From: Aeromonas jandaei
GTDB lineage: Bacteria > Pseudomonadota > Gammaproteobacteria > Enterobacterales > Aeromonadaceae
Direction: 5' to 3'
Length of the DNA stretch: 64,000 nucleotides
Assembly: GCF_037890695.1 (NCBI RefSeq)
Contig: NZ_CP149571.1
Span: forward strand, 3,874,001-3,938,000
Every line of letters begins with the position of its first letter. The stretch's first letter is position 1. The position numbers and the translations under genes were made by a program. The notes under the pieces are model-generated. The model worked only from the letters and a program-made list of their open reading frames with translations, was not told the origin of the DNA and made no database searches. Shown piece by piece: positions 27,403-36,595 of this stretch.

Positions 27403-27498
27403 TTAACCTCCGGTCGTTACTGGAGGGGCAGGGAAGAAGGCCACCTCATCGCTACGACAAAGCTCAGTGGTGCGATCCACGGTCATTATTTCACTCAT
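27403..27498 (-). pseudogene. Remnant duplicate of the moaD 3' end (31 codons)
   Basis: Between moaD and moaE, an ATG at 27498 with GGAGG upstream opens a 31-codon frame starting MSEIMTVDRTTEL and ending SDEVAFFPAPPVTTGG. The tail repeats the end of moaD ([14 protein letters not shown]), and the DNA around it (GATGAGGT.GCCTTCTTCCCT and the ACCGGAGGTT end) is also duplicated. It keeps the functional Gly-Gly terminus but lacks the ubiquitin-like body. It looks like a second moaD copy shrunk by internal deletion; its intact start, frame and GG end leave open that a peptide is made. Confidence 0.75.
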
Positions 27499-27500
27499 CA

Positions 27501-27746
27501 TCAACCTCCGGTCACCGGAGGGAAGAAGGCGACCTCATCGCCATCGTTGAGGGGCGTGTCGAGGGGCACCAGGGTCTGGTTGACCGCCACCAGTAGTTTG
27601 CCTGCTTCCAGCGCCAGCGCCCACTTGTCGCCGCGCTCACACAGGGCTGTACGCAGCTGCTCGGCAGTGGCGTAGTCGCAAGGCAGGCTCAGCTCATCGC
27701 AGGCTACCAGCTCTCTTACTTGCGCAAAAAAGAGTACCTTGATCAT
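27501..27746 (-). CDS. moaD: Molybdopterin synthase sulfur-carrier subunit
   Basis: An 81-residue ubiquitin-fold protein whose C-terminal Gly-Gly ([10 protein letters not shown]) is adenylated by MoeB and converted to a thiocarboxylate that donates sulfur to MoaE. The start [19 protein letters not shown] and the [15 protein letters not shown] segment are classic. It overlaps the moaC end by 4 bp. Its GGTTGA end provides the ribosome-binding site for the remnant frame downstream. Confidence 0.95.
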   Translation of the reverse strand: MIKVLFFAQVRELVACDELSLPCDYATAEQLRTALCERGDKWALALEAGKLLVAVNQTLVPLDTPLNDGDEVAFFPPVTGG

Positions 27747-28252
27747 GCTTGCTCCCCGCTATTTGACCCCAACTGAAAATGGCCGGACTTGCCGCCTTTC
27801 TTCTCTACCAGACGTACCTGTTCGATCACCATGTCTTTCTGCGCCGCCTTGCACATGTCGTAGATGGTCAACGCCGCTACCGACGCAGCGGTCAGCGCCT
27901 CCATCTCCACCCCAGTCTTGCCGGAGAGCTTGCAGAGGGTGCGAATATGTACCCGATTCTGCTCGACCAGCGGCACTATCTCCACCTCGACCCGGGTCAA
28001 TGCCAGCGGATGACAGAGGGGAATGAGATCCGCGGTCTTCTTGGCCGCCATGATGCCGGCGATACGGGCGGTAGCGAACACATCGCCCTTGTGGTGCTGG
28101 CCGCTCAGGATCAGGGCCAGCGTTTCCGGCGCCATGGCGATAAACGCCTCGGCACGAGCCTCACGCTCGGTCACCTGCTTGTCGGTCACATCCACCATGT
28201 GGGCTTCGCCGCTCTGGTTAAGATGAGTCAGGTTGGAATGGTTCTGGTTCAT
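27743..28252 (-). CDS. moaC: Cyclic pyranopterin monophosphate synthase
   Basis: A 169-residue enzyme that, after MoaA, makes cPMP from 3',8-cyclo-GTP. The motifs [66 protein letters not shown] and MCKAAQKDM are all present. The ATG at 28252 is seven bases after GAGG; a GTG just before it is less likely. The N-terminus is slightly longer than in E. coli (161 residues). Confidence 0.95.
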   Translation of the reverse strand: MNQNHSNLTHLNQSGEAHMVDVTDKQVTEREARAEAFIAMAPETLALILSGQHHKGDVFATARIAGIMAAKKTADLIPLCHPLALTRVEVEIVPLVEQNRVHIRTLCKLSGKTGVEMEALTAASVAALTIYDMCKAAQKDMVIEQVRLVEKKGGKSGHFQLGSNSGEQA

Positions 28253-28261
28253 CACTTGCCC

Positions 28262-28768
28262 TCAAAGATGGGAGACAAAGTTGCACGGCTTGGTGCGGGC
28301 ATCAAGTTGATCGCGGATAAGCTTCTCCCACCCCAGCTGACAGGCGCCAGTGGAGCCGGGCAGGCAGCAGATCAGAGTGCGATTGGCCAGGCCCGCCAGC
28401 GCGCGGCTCTGCATGGCGGAACCCTTGATCTCGGCAAAGGAGAGCTGGCGGAACAGTTCGCCAAAGCCCTGTACGGTGCGCTCGAACAGCACGCCGACGG
28501 CCTCGGGCACCCGGTTCTGTTCGTTGAAGCCGGTACCGCCGTTGACCAGCACCACCTGGACCCCCTCATCGGCGATCCAGTCGCTCACCTGAGCCCGGAT
28601 ACGAAACAGGTTGTCGGGGCAGAGCGCGCGATCGGCCAGCTGATGGCCCGTTTCAGTCAGGGCGGAGACCAGATAGTCCCCCGAGCTGTCATCGGCGGCG
28701 GTGCGGCTGTCGGAAACCGTCAGCACGGCGATCTTGAGGGGGATGAATGCGTTGTTTTTCTGTCCCAT
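28262..28768 (-). CDS. moaB: Molybdopterin adenylyltransferase-like protein MoaB
   Basis: A 168-residue MogA/MoaB-fold protein: IAVLTVSDSRTAADDSSGDYL, VVLVNGGTGFNEQNRVPEAV and ICCLPGSTGACQLGWEKLI match MoaB. Its relatives bind molybdopterin; E. coli MoaB itself is dispensable, while MogA adenylates MPT. AAGGAG stands before the ATG. It heads the moaBCDE run, whereas moaA lies separately at 35394. Confidence 0.93.
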   Translation of the reverse strand: MGQKNNAFIPLKIAVLTVSDSRTAADDSSGDYLVSALTETGHQLADRALCPDNLFRIRAQVSDWIADEGVQVVLVNGGTGFNEQNRVPEAVGVLFERTVQGFGELFRQLSFAEIKGSAMQSRALAGLANRTLICCLPGSTGACQLGWEKLIRDQLDARTKPCNFVSHL

Positions 28769-28990
28769 CGGGCAGCTCCTTGTGGCTATGGGCCGTCAAC
28801 GAGGCAGGAAGAGAAGAGAGTATGAGAGGCCATCCGCCACTACCAGAACCGGTGTGGACAGAGTGGACTACTTGCTCAAGCGTTTGACGGCGGGCTGATT
28901 CTATCAAAGGTTTCACGAGATATGGGATTTAAAAGACTCACAAATCTGATGCTTGTCCCAGATATGCCGACTTGTTGCGGCACGCCCAAA
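28769..28990 (-). promoter_or_regulatory. Upstream region of moaBCDE-modABC
   Basis: This 222-bp stretch between the nap terminator and moaB must hold the moaB promoter. I see no clear FNR, ModE or riboswitch signature in it. Confidence 0.3.
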
Positions 28991-28992
28991 AA

Positions 28993-29016
28993 ACAGGCCG
29001 GGTTGCCCCGGCCTGT
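28993..29016 (-). terminator. nap operon terminator
   Basis: Perfect 10-bp stem ACAGGCCGGG/CCCGGCCTGT with a four-base loop, followed on the minus strand by TTTTTT. It lies 10 bp past napC. Confidence 0.9.
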
Positions 29017-29025
29017 ACTGCATGG

Positions 29026-29619
29026 CTAGAACCCTTTCACCCCGGTCATGTCGGGTAGCTGGTGCGCAATCCCCTTGTGACAGTCGATGCAGGTGGCCTG
29101 CCCCTCCTTGCCCAGGTTGGCCGAGTGCATCTTGGCGGCACGCTGTCCCTGCAGGGAGAAGTCCATGTACTCGAAGTTGTGGCAGTTGCGGCACTCGCGC
29201 GAATCTGTCTCTTTCATCCGCTGCCACTCCCGCTCCGCCATTTCGCGGCGGTGACTCTCGAACTTCTCGCGGGTGTCCACCTTGCCGGTGATCATGCCCC
29301 ACAGCTCTTTGGAAGCCTGCACCTTGCGGATGATCTTGTAGGTCCACTCGTGCGGTACGTGGCAATCAGGGCAGCTGGCGCGCACACCGGAGCGGTTGGA
29401 GTAGTGGATGGTGTCGCGATACTCCTCGAACACGTTGTCCTTCATCTCGTGACAGCTGGTACAGAAGGCTTCGGTGTTGGAAGCCTCCATGGCGGTGTTG
29501 AAACCGCCCCAGAAGATAACGCCGCCAAAGAAGCCCATGAGCAACAGCACCCAGAGGGCCGCCTTGGAGGGGGACTTGAAGGTGATCCACAGACGCTGGA
29601 TAAAGCCGGGTAATTTCAT
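29026..29619 (-). CDS. napC: NapC tetraheme quinol dehydrogenase
   Basis: A 197-residue membrane-anchored cytochrome of the NapC/NirT family that oxidises quinol and passes electrons to NapB. One N-terminal helix ([20 protein letters not shown]) anchors it facing the periplasm. Four heme motifs are visible: CTSCH, CPDCH, CRNCH and CIDCH. The gene is last in napFDAGHBC. Confidence 0.96.
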   Translation of the reverse strand: MKLPGFIQRLWITFKSPSKAALWVLLLMGFFGGVIFWGGFNTAMEASNTEAFCTSCHEMKDNVFEEYRDTIHYSNRSGVRASCPDCHVPHEWTYKIIRKVQASKELWGMITGKVDTREKFESHRREMAEREWQRMKETDSRECRNCHNFEYMDFSLQGQRAAKMHSANLGKEGQATCIDCHKGIAHQLPDMTGVKGF

Positions 29620-29630
29620 CTATGGATTCC

Positions 29631-30086
29631 TCAGTTCAGCGCTTCAACCGGTTTGAACGTATTCCCCACCAGCGGCTTGGCATCCGCTTGCGGCACGTGG
29701 CACTGCAGGCAGAAGTAGCGACGCGGCGACACTTCGCCCAGGGTCATGCCATCGCGGGTTTCAAAGTGGGTCGGGCTTATTTTGGGGGCCTTCATGGCAC
29801 TGGCATTCTTGAAGCTGTGACAGGCCAGACACTTGTTGACCTTGGTATCCACCTCGTAGTTGCGGATATCGTGGGGGATCAGCGGCGGCTGATGCATGTA
29901 CTGGCGATCATAGGGCTCGCCATCCTTGCGGAAATTCTTCATGGGGGCGGCATTGGCATCAGTCACCAGATCGGTGGCGCCCCGCTCGGACTTGAGCCCA
30001 CCGGTGCTGTTGGTGATCTCGGGGACGGCCGCCATCAGGGAACCCGCCATCAGGCAGGCCAGCATTGCTCCAATCAGCTTTTTCAT
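29631..30086 (-). CDS. napB: NapB diheme cytochrome c subunit
   Basis: A 151-residue small subunit of periplasmic nitrate reductase, handing electrons to NapA. It has a signal peptide (LIGAMLACLMAGSLMAAVP) and two heme sites, CLACHSF and CLQCHVP, with the distal-ligand region KISPTHFETRDGMTLG between them. The ATG overlaps the napH stop (TAATG). Confidence 0.96.
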   Translation of the reverse strand: MKKLIGAMLACLMAGSLMAAVPEITNSTGGLKSERGATDLVTDANAAPMKNFRKDGEPYDRQYMHQPPLIPHDIRNYEVDTKVNKCLACHSFKNASAMKAPKISPTHFETRDGMTLGEVSPRRYFCLQCHVPQADAKPLVGNTFKPVEALN

Positions 30087-30961
30087 TATGTGTTCTCCGA
30101 CGTTTTTTCTGCCTTGATGGCAAAACCTACAGTGATTTCAAAAACTTGTTCCGCGCAAACATCGATGCAGCGGCCACAGTTGGTACACTCCTGAGCCGCA
30201 ATCAAGGGCCCGTGACCGCGCTTGGCACCGTGAACGGGGCCGCGCAGGATGGGACGCTCCGGGCAGACCGCATAACAATCCATGCAGTTGTTGCATCGCT
30301 CGCGCCCCTTGGCTGAAATCTTGATGAATCCGACCCGGTTGAGCAGGGCATAGAAGGCCCCCACCGGACAGAGATGACCACACCATCCTCGCTCAACCAC
30401 GAAGAGATCGAACAGGAACAGCACCGCCAGCAGAGCCCAGCCCGCCCCCATGCCAAACAGCAGACCGCGCATGGCGAGCGATACCGGGTTGACCAGCTCC
30501 CACACCAGCACGCCTGTCACCGCCGGTGCCACCAGCGCCATGGCTAGCAGCCAATAGCGGGTAGCACGGCTGAACTGACCGTTGCTCTTGAGGCCAAGTC
30601 GCCCCCTGAGCCAGGCCGCCGCATCCGTGATGAGGTTGACCGGACAGACCCAGGAGCAGAAGACCCGCCCCCCGACTAGCCAGTAACCGACCAGCACGAT
30701 GGCAGCTCCCAACCAGAGGGTGGAGATCGGCCAGTGGCCCGCCGCTACTGACTGCAACAGCGTGAGGGGATCGGTGAGCGGCACCGTCTCCAGCAACAGC
30801 GAGCTGGAGAGGTTGCCCTTGAGGATCCAGACACCCGCCAGCGGCCCCAGCAGGAACAATGCAAGCACACCGAACTGGCTGAGCCTGCGCAGCAGCAGGA
30901 AACGGTGGGCACGCCACCATCCCAGCTTGATGCGCGCCTCGGCCCCCGGATAACGACTCAT
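30086..30961 (-). CDS. napH: NapH ferredoxin-type quinol dehydrogenase
   Basis: A 291-residue inner-membrane protein with about four helices, a periplasmic/cytoplasmic CSWVCPVN motif, a [10 protein letters not shown] motif, and two 4Fe-4S clusters near the C-terminus ([13 protein letters not shown] and [13 protein letters not shown]). With NapG it forms a second quinol-oxidising branch to NapA/B. It overlaps both napG and napB. Confidence 0.95.
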   Translation of the reverse strand: MSRYPGAEARIKLGWWRAHRFLLLRRLSQFGVLALFLLGPLAGVWILKGNLSSSLLLETVPLTDPLTLLQSVAAGHWPISTLWLGAAIVLVGYWLVGGRVFCSWVCPVNLITDAAAWLRGRLGLKSNGQFSRATRYWLLAMALVAPAVTGVLVWELVNPVSLAMRGLLFGMGAGWALLAVLFLFDLFVVERGWCGHLCPVGAFYALLNRVGFIKISAKGRERCNNCMDCYAVCPERPILRGPVHGAKRGHGPLIAAQECTNCGRCIDVCAEQVFEITVGFAIKAEKTSENT

Positions 30962-31692
30962 AGTCCCTCCGGTTTACGGGTTGGCAGAGTGAGCCTGTCG
31001 CCAATGAGCGACTTGCCCGCCTTCGCCTTCTCTTCCCAGCCAAGCCGGTAGTGATGACCCAGCTCCCCCTTGGCGAGCTGACGGGGTACCACCTTGATGG
31101 CCGCCTCCTCCAGCACGCAGGCATGTTCGCACTTGCCACAGCCGGTACAGATATCGCTGTGCACCGTGGGCAGGAACATGGCGTGCTTGCCGGTACGCTG
31201 ATTGTGCTGCAGATCCAGGGTGATCGCCTTGTCGATCAGCGGGCAGACCCGATAACAGACATCGCAACGCAAACCCAGATAGTTGAGGCAGGTCTCGTGA
31301 TCGATGAGCACTGCCACCCCCATCCGCGCCTGATCGATGTCGGTCATCTGCTGATCCAGCGCCCCGCTCGGACAGGCCACCACGCAAGGGATGTCATCAC
31401 ACATCTCGCACGGGACGGCGCGCGCCTTGAAGTAGGGAGTCCCCGTGGTCACCGGCTCAAACAGCCGGGCCAACTTGAGCGTGTCGTAGGGGCACGCCTC
31501 GACGCAGAGTCCGCAGCGCACGCAGGCGCCGAGGAACTCAGCTTCGTCGAGGGCGGCAGGGGGACGCAGCGCCTGAGCCGGCACTGCATGCACCTGCTGG
31601 CGGGCCATGCCGCCGAGCCCCACGCCAAGCAGGCTCACACCGCAAGCCCCCTTGGCCATGTCGGCCAGAAACTGGCGACGACTACGACTCAT
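30958..31692 (-). CDS. napG: NapG ferredoxin-type protein
   Basis: A 244-residue periplasmic iron-sulfur protein exported by Tat: the signal [17 protein letters not shown] has the twin arginine. Four cysteine clusters follow ([37 protein letters not shown] and [15 protein letters not shown]). The start at 31692 is chosen because it places the Tat motif at the N-terminus and lies 14 bp after napA. Confidence 0.95.
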   Translation of the reverse strand: MSRSRRQFLADMAKGACGVSLLGVGLGGMARQQVHAVPAQALRPPAALDEAEFLGACVRCGLCVEACPYDTLKLARLFEPVTTGTPYFKARAVPCEMCDDIPCVVACPSGALDQQMTDIDQARMGVAVLIDHETCLNYLGLRCDVCYRVCPLIDKAITLDLQHNQRTGKHAMFLPTVHSDICTGCGKCEHACVLEEAAIKVVPRQLAKGELGHHYRLGWEEKAKAGKSLIGDRLTLPTRKPEGL

Positions 31693-31706
31693 CTCGACTC
31701 CCCGCC

Positions 31707-34196
31707 TCAGGCCTTCATCACCTTGACGGCGCACTTCTTGTAATCCGTCTCTTTCGAGAGCGGATCGGTGGCGTCCAGGGTCAGCTTGTTGACCAGCTGG
31801 CTCGCATCAAAGAAGGGCATGAAGACCAGTCCCTTGGGCGGACGGTTACGACCGCGGGTCTCGACCCGGGTTTTCACCTCACCACGACGGGAGGAGACGA
31901 TCACCTCTTCACCACGGCGCACGCCACGGGCTTTGGCATCGTCCGGGTGCATGAAGAGCACCGCATCCGGGAAGGCGCGATAGAGCTCGGGCACCCGACG
32001 GGTCATGGTACCGGTGTGCCAGTGCTCCAGCACGCGACCGGTGGAGAGCCACAGGTCGTACTCTTTATCCGGCGATTCGGCGGCGGGCTCGAACGGCAGG
32101 GCGAAGATGACCGCCTTGCCATCGGGTTTGCCATAAAAACGCACCCCCTCGCCCGCTTTCACATAGGGGTCAAATCCTTCTCGATAGCGCCACAGGGTCT
32201 CTTTGCCATCCACCACCGGCCAGCGCAGACCGCGCGCTTCGTGGTACTGATCGAACGGCGCCAGATCGTGGCCATGGCCACGACCAAAGGTGGCGTACTC
32301 CTCAAACAGACCCTTCTGGACGTAGAAACCGAAGTGCTCGGCCTCGTCATTCAGCAGACCTTTGCTCTGCTCTTTCGGGAACTGGTTGACCTGACCGTTG
32401 GAATAGAGCACGTCGAACAGGGTCTTTCCCTTCACTTCCGGCATCTTGGCAATCAGCTCAGCTGGCCACACCTCTTCCACCTTGAAGCGCTTGGAGAACT
32501 CCATCAGCTGCCACAGGTCGGACTTGGCCCCTTCCGGTGCCTTCACCTGCTGGTGCCAGAACTGGGTGCGGCGCTCTGCGTTGCCGTAGGCCCCCTCTTT
32601 CTCCACCCACATGGCGGTGGGCAGGATGAGGTCAGCGGCCTGGGCGGTAACAGTCGGGTACGGGTCAGAGACCACGATGAAGTTGCGCGGGTCGCGATAG
32701 CCAGGCAGGCGATCGGTATTCATGTTGGGGCCGGCCTGCATGTTGTTGTTGCACATCACCCAGTAGGCGTTGAGCTTGCCATCCTTGAGCATGCGATCCT
32801 GCAGCACGGCGTGGTAACCCACCTGCTCCGGAATGGTGCCTTCCGGCAGTTTCCAGATCTTCTCGGCGATGGCGCGATGCTTGGGATCGGTCACCACCAT
32901 GTCGGCTGGCAGACGGTGGGCAAAGGTGCCTACTTCCCGCGCGGTACCGCACGCAGAAGGCTGGCCAGTCAGGGAGAAGGGGCCAGAGCCCGGCTCGGAG
33001 ATCTTGCCGGTCAGCAGGTGGATGTTGTAGCAGAGGTTGTTGGCCCAGACACCGCGAGTATGCTGGTTGAAACCCATGGTCCAGTAAGAGACCACCTTCT
33101 TGCTCGGATCAGCATAGAGCTTGGCCAGTTTTTCCAGCTTCTCTTTGGAGACGCCGGAGAGCTTGGAGACAGACTCCACATCGTAGTCGGCCACGAACTT
33201 GGCAAATTCTTCGAAGGTCATCGGAGTGGCATCGCCACTGTCCGGGTTCTTCGCTTTCTGCTGCAGCGGGTTGGTCGGACGCAGACCATAACCGATGTCG
33301 GTGGCACCTTTCTTGAACACGGTGTGCTTGTTGACGAAGTCCCAGTTCACCTTGTCGTTCTGAATGATGTAGTTGGCGACATAGTTGAGGATCGCCAGAT
33401 CGGTCTGGGGCGTGAAGACGATGCCGTTATCCGCCAGTTCGAAGCTGCGGTGCTCGAAAGTGGAGAGCACGTGCACCTGCACATCCGGGTTGGAGAGGCG
33501 GCGATCGGACATCCGCGACCAGAGGATGGGGTGCATCTCGGCCATGTTGGAGCCCCACAGCACGAAGGCATCGGCCTGCTCGATATCGTCATAGCAGCCC
33601 ATCGGCTCGTCCATGCCGAAGGTACGCATAAAGCCGACGACCGCGGAGGCCATGCAGTGGCGAGCATTGGGATCGATGTTGTTGGTACGGAAACCTGCCT
33701 TCATCAACTTGGCGGCGGCGTAACCTTCCCAGACGGTCCACTGGCCGGAACCGAACATGCCAACGGCTGTCGGCCCCTTCTCTTTCAGGGTGGCCTTGAA
33801 CTTCTCGGCCATGATGTCGAAGGCCTGATCCCAGCTGATGGGTGCGAAGTCGCCATCCTTGTCGAACTTGCCGTTCTTCATCCGCAGCATGGGCTGGGTG
33901 AGGCGATCCTGACCGTACATGATCTTGGAGAGGAAGTAGCCCTTGATGCAGTTGAGGCCACGGTTGACCGGCGCATCGGGGTCGCCCTGAGTCGCCACGA
34001 CACGGCCATCCTGGGAACCGACCAGCACGGAGCAGCCGGTACCGCAGAAGCGGCAAGGCGCTTTATCCCAGTGGATGGCAGTCTTGTCGGTACTGGTGAT
34101 GAGATTGGCCGCCAGGGTGGGGGCACTGACACCGGCCACAGCAGCGGCAGCCGCCACCGCGTTGGCCTTCATAAAGTCGCGTCGACTCAGCTTCAT
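31707..34196 (-). CDS. napA: Periplasmic nitrate reductase catalytic subunit
   Basis: An 829-residue bis-MGD molybdoenzyme reducing nitrate to nitrite in the periplasm. A Tat signal ([17 protein letters not shown]) leads; the 4Fe-4S cysteines are C48, C51, C55 (CRFCGTGC) and C83; the Mo ligand is C181 in [14 protein letters not shown] seven bases before ATG 34196 sets the start rather than the upstream in-frame codon. It needs the Mo-cofactor made by the moa/moe genes on both sides and the chaperone NapD just upstream. Confidence 0.97.
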   Translation of the reverse strand: MKLSRRDFMKANAVAAAAAVAGVSAPTLAANLITSTDKTAIHWDKAPCRFCGTGCSVLVGSQDGRVVATQGDPDAPVNRGLNCIKGYFLSKIMYGQDRLTQPMLRMKNGKFDKDGDFAPISWDQAFDIMAEKFKATLKEKGPTAVGMFGSGQWTVWEGYAAAKLMKAGFRTNNIDPNARHCMASAVVGFMRTFGMDEPMGCYDDIEQADAFVLWGSNMAEMHPILWSRMSDRRLSNPDVQVHVLSTFEHRSFELADNGIVFTPQTDLAILNYVANYIIQNDKVNWDFVNKHTVFKKGATDIGYGLRPTNPLQQKAKNPDSGDATPMTFEEFAKFVADYDVESVSKLSGVSKEKLEKLAKLYADPSKKVVSYWTMGFNQHTRGVWANNLCYNIHLLTGKISEPGSGPFSLTGQPSACGTAREVGTFAHRLPADMVVTDPKHRAIAEKIWKLPEGTIPEQVGYHAVLQDRMLKDGKLNAYWVMCNNNMQAGPNMNTDRLPGYRDPRNFIVVSDPYPTVTAQAADLILPTAMWVEKEGAYGNAERRTQFWHQQVKAPEGAKSDLWQLMEFSKRFKVEEVWPAELIAKMPEVKGKTLFDVLYSNGQVNQFPKEQSKGLLNDEAEHFGFYVQKGLFEEYATFGRGHGHDLAPFDQYHEARGLRWPVVDGKETLWRYREGFDPYVKAGEGVRFYGKPDGKAVIFALPFEPAAESPDKEYDLWLSTGRVLEHWHTGTMTRRVPELYRAFPDAVLFMHPDDAKARGVRRGEEVIVSSRRGEVKTRVETRGRNRPPKGLVFMPFFDASQLVNKLTLDATDPLSKETDYKKCAVKVMKA

Positions 34197-34350
34197 GACA
34201 TATCCTCGCATTGCTTGTCGCGTAAGTTATCGAGTGTATTTAACTGGCGCTCGCTCAAGGCTACGAACCGCATACCAGTGCCTCGTTTTTATCGCATCAA
34301 CTAGAAACCACTCTGCCAGGTCGTGGTGACCCGACTTCACGGCACCTTAT

Positions 34351-34608
34351 TCATTGCTGGGCATCGAGTTCATCGAACTGATGGTAAATCAGGGCGGCAG
34401 ATAGCACGCCCGGCATCGCCTGTATCGCATCGATGGCCGCCATGATCGGCCGCTGGCTTGCCCCTTCCAGGGTCACCACCAGCTTGCCTTCGTCGGTGAC
34501 GGCGTGGATCTCGGCACCGTCGAGGGCCGCGATCTCTTCTGCGAGCTGGTGACGCAAGGTGGGCTGGGTCAGCACCACCAGACTCGAAACATGAAACTCC
34601 TGACTCAT
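34351..34608 (-). CDS. napD: NapD chaperone
   Basis: An 85-residue cytoplasmic protein that binds the NapA Tat signal peptide and holds it until cofactor loading is done. The segments EFHVSSLVVLTQPTLRH, AEIHAVTDEGKLVVTLEG and ALIYHQFDE match the NapD ferredoxin-like fold. It lies 13 bp after napF. The frame stays open well upstream, but ATG 34608 gives the family start. Confidence 0.93.
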   Translation of the reverse strand: MSQEFHVSSLVVLTQPTLRHQLAEEIAALDGAEIHAVTDEGKLVVTLEGASQRPIMAAIDAIQAMPGVLSAALIYHQFDELDAQQ

Positions 34609-34621
34609 TGTGACTCCCGGG

Positions 34622-35155
34622 TCATTCAATGCCTGATTCATTCTGACTCTTCTGTGCACTGGCCGCCGAGCCATCCACCTTGATGCTGCCAACCGGGCAG
34701 TCCTGCACACAGGCACCACAGCCGTTGCAGCTATCCAGCTCAATGACCGGGGTGGGTACCCGCCCCAGTGTCGGAATAAAGCGAATGGCCCGCGGTTCAC
34801 AGCTGTCCTGACAGCGCTGGCAATAAACCTGACCATTGGCCAAACAGTTGGCGGCAATGGACGCCTTGTATTGCCAGGGCGTCTCCGATGCTGGCCGAAA
34901 CAGCGGCTCCTTGCAGGCAGCAACGCAGTCACCGCAAAAGGTGCACTCGCCGCGCTGAAAATCGACGGAGGGGAAACCTCCCTCGCCGTTGACCAGGATC
35001 TGCTCCGGGCAGGCGGCCAGACAATCACCGCAGCGGGTACATCCGGTCGAGAATTGCGGCCAGGCCACCGACCAGGGCAGTTGCACCGGAGGCTCGGTAA
35101 CCCGCAAGCGGCCCCGAAACAGGCCACGGCGGGCAAGATCGATCTCTTCCGGCAT
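34622..35155 (-). CDS. napF: NapF iron-sulfur protein
   Basis: A 177-residue cytoplasmic ferredoxin-type protein thought to help NapA maturation. Cysteine motifs: CTRCGDCLAACPE, CTFCGDCVAACKE, CQRCQDSCEP and CNGCGACVQDCPVG. The tail beyond the last cluster is a short polar extension. It is the first gene of napFDAGHBC; the promoter region lies just upstream. Confidence 0.94.
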   Translation of the reverse strand: MPEEIDLARRGLFRGRLRVTEPPVQLPWSVAWPQFSTGCTRCGDCLAACPEQILVNGEGGFPSVDFQRGECTFCGDCVAACKEPLFRPASETPWQYKASIAANCLANGQVYCQRCQDSCEPRAIRFIPTLGRVPTPVIELDSCNGCGACVQDCPVGSIKVDGSAASAQKSQNESGIE

Positions 35156-35218
35156 ATTGACTCCCGTTTCAGTGATGAAGGGCGCGGAACGAGTCCGTGA
35201 TTGGCATTTTCGATACCA

Positions 35219-35224
35219 ATTATA
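35219..35224 (-). promoter_or_regulatory. Candidate nap promoter -10 box
   Basis: A perfect minus-strand TATAAT lies about 64 bp before napF. The expected -35 position is GC-rich and not consensus, as is usual for an activator-dependent promoter. Confidence 0.45.
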
Positions 35225-35294
35225 AGAGTGGGTGTATATTGCGGCCCTGACAAGTTAAGGGATATACCACCAGGGAGATAAACAGGGGGGATTT

Positions 35295-35308
35295 TTGCGC
35301 CAGATCAA
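35295..35308. promoter_or_regulatory. Candidate FNR box upstream of napF
   Basis: TTGCGCCAGATCAA matches the FNR consensus TTGAT-N4-ATCAA at 8 of 10 defined bases. It sits about 90 bp upstream of the expected nap start point, farther than in E. coli (-64.5), so the call is tentative. Confidence 0.45.
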
Positions 35309-35330
35309 AGCCTTGGCGCAGAACAAAAGG

Positions 35331-35354
35331 GGAGGTATCGATGAAAATACCTCC
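35331..35354 (-). terminator. moaA terminator
   Basis: GGAGGTAT/ATACCTCC stem followed on the minus strand by CCTTTTGTT, 40 bp past the moaA stop. Confidence 0.65.
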
Positions 35355-35393
35355 ATATGAGGATTGTTATTTAATCAATGGCTATTTTTGTGG

Positions 35394-36389
35394 TCAGCCA
35401 CCGATTGAAGCAAGGTGAGGGGTTGCTCCGGCATTGCCTTCGTGCAAACGGTGGGCGGCACTCTTGCCGCTAAGAGCGGAACGGATCCGCTGTTGCAACG
35501 CCTCCTGCTGCTCGTCTGCAGTTAGCAAATCCCGCAGCTCGACACCATTGTCGCCAAACAGACAGAGGTGCAGCTTTCCTGCCGAGGAGACTCGCAGCCG
35601 GTTGCAACCGGCACAGAAATCCTTGCTGTAGGGCATGATGAGACCCACTCCGCCCTGCGACTCCGGATGCATGAATACCTGCGCCGGGCCATCATCCTTG
35701 CCGCGCAGCTGCTGCAGCCAACCACTCTCCAGCAGGCGCTGCTTTATCCCCTCACCGCTGACATGATGATCGCGAAACAGGGTATCCATCTCGCCGGTCT
35801 GCATCAGTTCGATAAAGCGCAGCTCGATGGGCTTGTGCTTGATCCAGTCGAGGAAAGCCTCCAGCTGATAGTCGTTCAGCCCTTTCAGCAACACGGCGTT
35901 GATCTTCACCGATTTGAAACCTGCGGCGAGCGCCGCTTCGATCCCCTCCATCACCTCTGCCAGCTTGTTCTCACCGGTGATCTGGTGAAACTGGCGCGGG
36001 TCCAGGCTATCGACGCTGACATTCAGCGCATTGAGCCCGGCGTCAAACCACTCGCGGGCCCGCTCTTTCAAGCGATAACCATTGGTGGTCATAGCGACTT
36101 TCTCGATGCCAGGCGTAGTCGCGATCACATTGACGATCTCGGTGAAATCACGACGCAAGGAGGGCTCGCCACCGGTAATGCGCACCTTGTGGGTTCCCAT
36201 GGCGGCAAAGCCATTCACTACGCGGCGGATCTCGTCGAGCGAGAGAAAGGATTTTTGTCCTCCCTTGTGACCTTCCGGAGGGCGATAGCCATCCGGCAGA
36301 CAGTAGGTGCAACGGAAGTTGCACACATCGGTCACCGAGAGACGCAAATAGTAAAAACGACGGGAAAAACCATCTTCAAGAGGCAACAT
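35394..36389 (-). CDS. moaA: GTP 3',8-cyclase
   Basis: A 331-residue radical-SAM enzyme that starts molybdopterin synthesis from GTP. The N-terminal SAM cluster is [23 protein letters not shown] follows; the second 4Fe-4S cluster cysteines are in [10 protein letters not shown] and LCLFGDNG; the protein ends with the essential Gly-Gly tail (ASIGG). ATG 36389 ([17 protein letters not shown]) is preferred to the in-frame ATG 33 bp upstream. It is separated from moaBCDE by the nap operon, unlike in E. coli. Confidence 0.95.
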   Translation of the reverse strand: MLPLEDGFSRRFYYLRLSVTDVCNFRCTYCLPDGYRPPEGHKGGQKSFLSLDEIRRVVNGFAAMGTHKVRITGGEPSLRRDFTEIVNVIATTPGIEKVAMTTNGYRLKERAREWFDAGLNALNVSVDSLDPRQFHQITGENKLAEVMEGIEAALAAGFKSVKINAVLLKGLNDYQLEAFLDWIKHKPIELRFIELMQTGEMDTLFRDHHVSGEGIKQRLLESGWLQQLRGKDDGPAQVFMHPESQGGVGLIMPYSKDFCAGCNRLRVSSAGKLHLCLFGDNGVELRDLLTADEQQEALQQRIRSALSGKSAAHRLHEGNAGATPHLASIGG

Positions 36390-36411
36390 AAACACCTTTC
36401 CAAATACGGGA

Positions 36412-36497
36412 GGCCAGGGCATTTCTTTCCTGACCCTTACAGCTCGAACATCGGCTGACGGCTGGTTCTCCCCTATCCCAAGGACTTAGGCAGAACC
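36412..36497 (-). promoter_or_regulatory. Structured moaA leader, candidate Mo-cofactor riboswitch
   Basis: Three stems are visible on the minus strand: GGTTCT/AGAACC (36492-36497 with 36464-36469), a CAGC...GCTG hairpin at 36440-36456, and GGTCAGG/CCTGGCC (36429-36435 with 36412-36418) ending 22 bp before the moaA start. E. coli moaA is controlled by a Mo-cofactor-responsive leader; the identity here is inferred from position and structure, not from a checked covariance match. Confidence 0.45.
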
Positions 36498-36595
36498 GCT
36501 CGGAGTTCATCTAGTTTTTCGATGCTAACACAAGTTGGAGTACACTCCCACGCATCTTGACGACGCCTTGTCACAATTCAGAGGTCAATATCAAC

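Noticed and set aside
28769..28990. A Mo-cofactor riboswitch before moaB
   Set aside because: No convincing stems comparable with those before moaA.
31947..34304. A 785-codon open frame on the plus strand opposite napA
   Set aside because: It is the antisense of a perfectly conserved NapA; high GC leaves the opposite strand open. The product has no recognisable motif.
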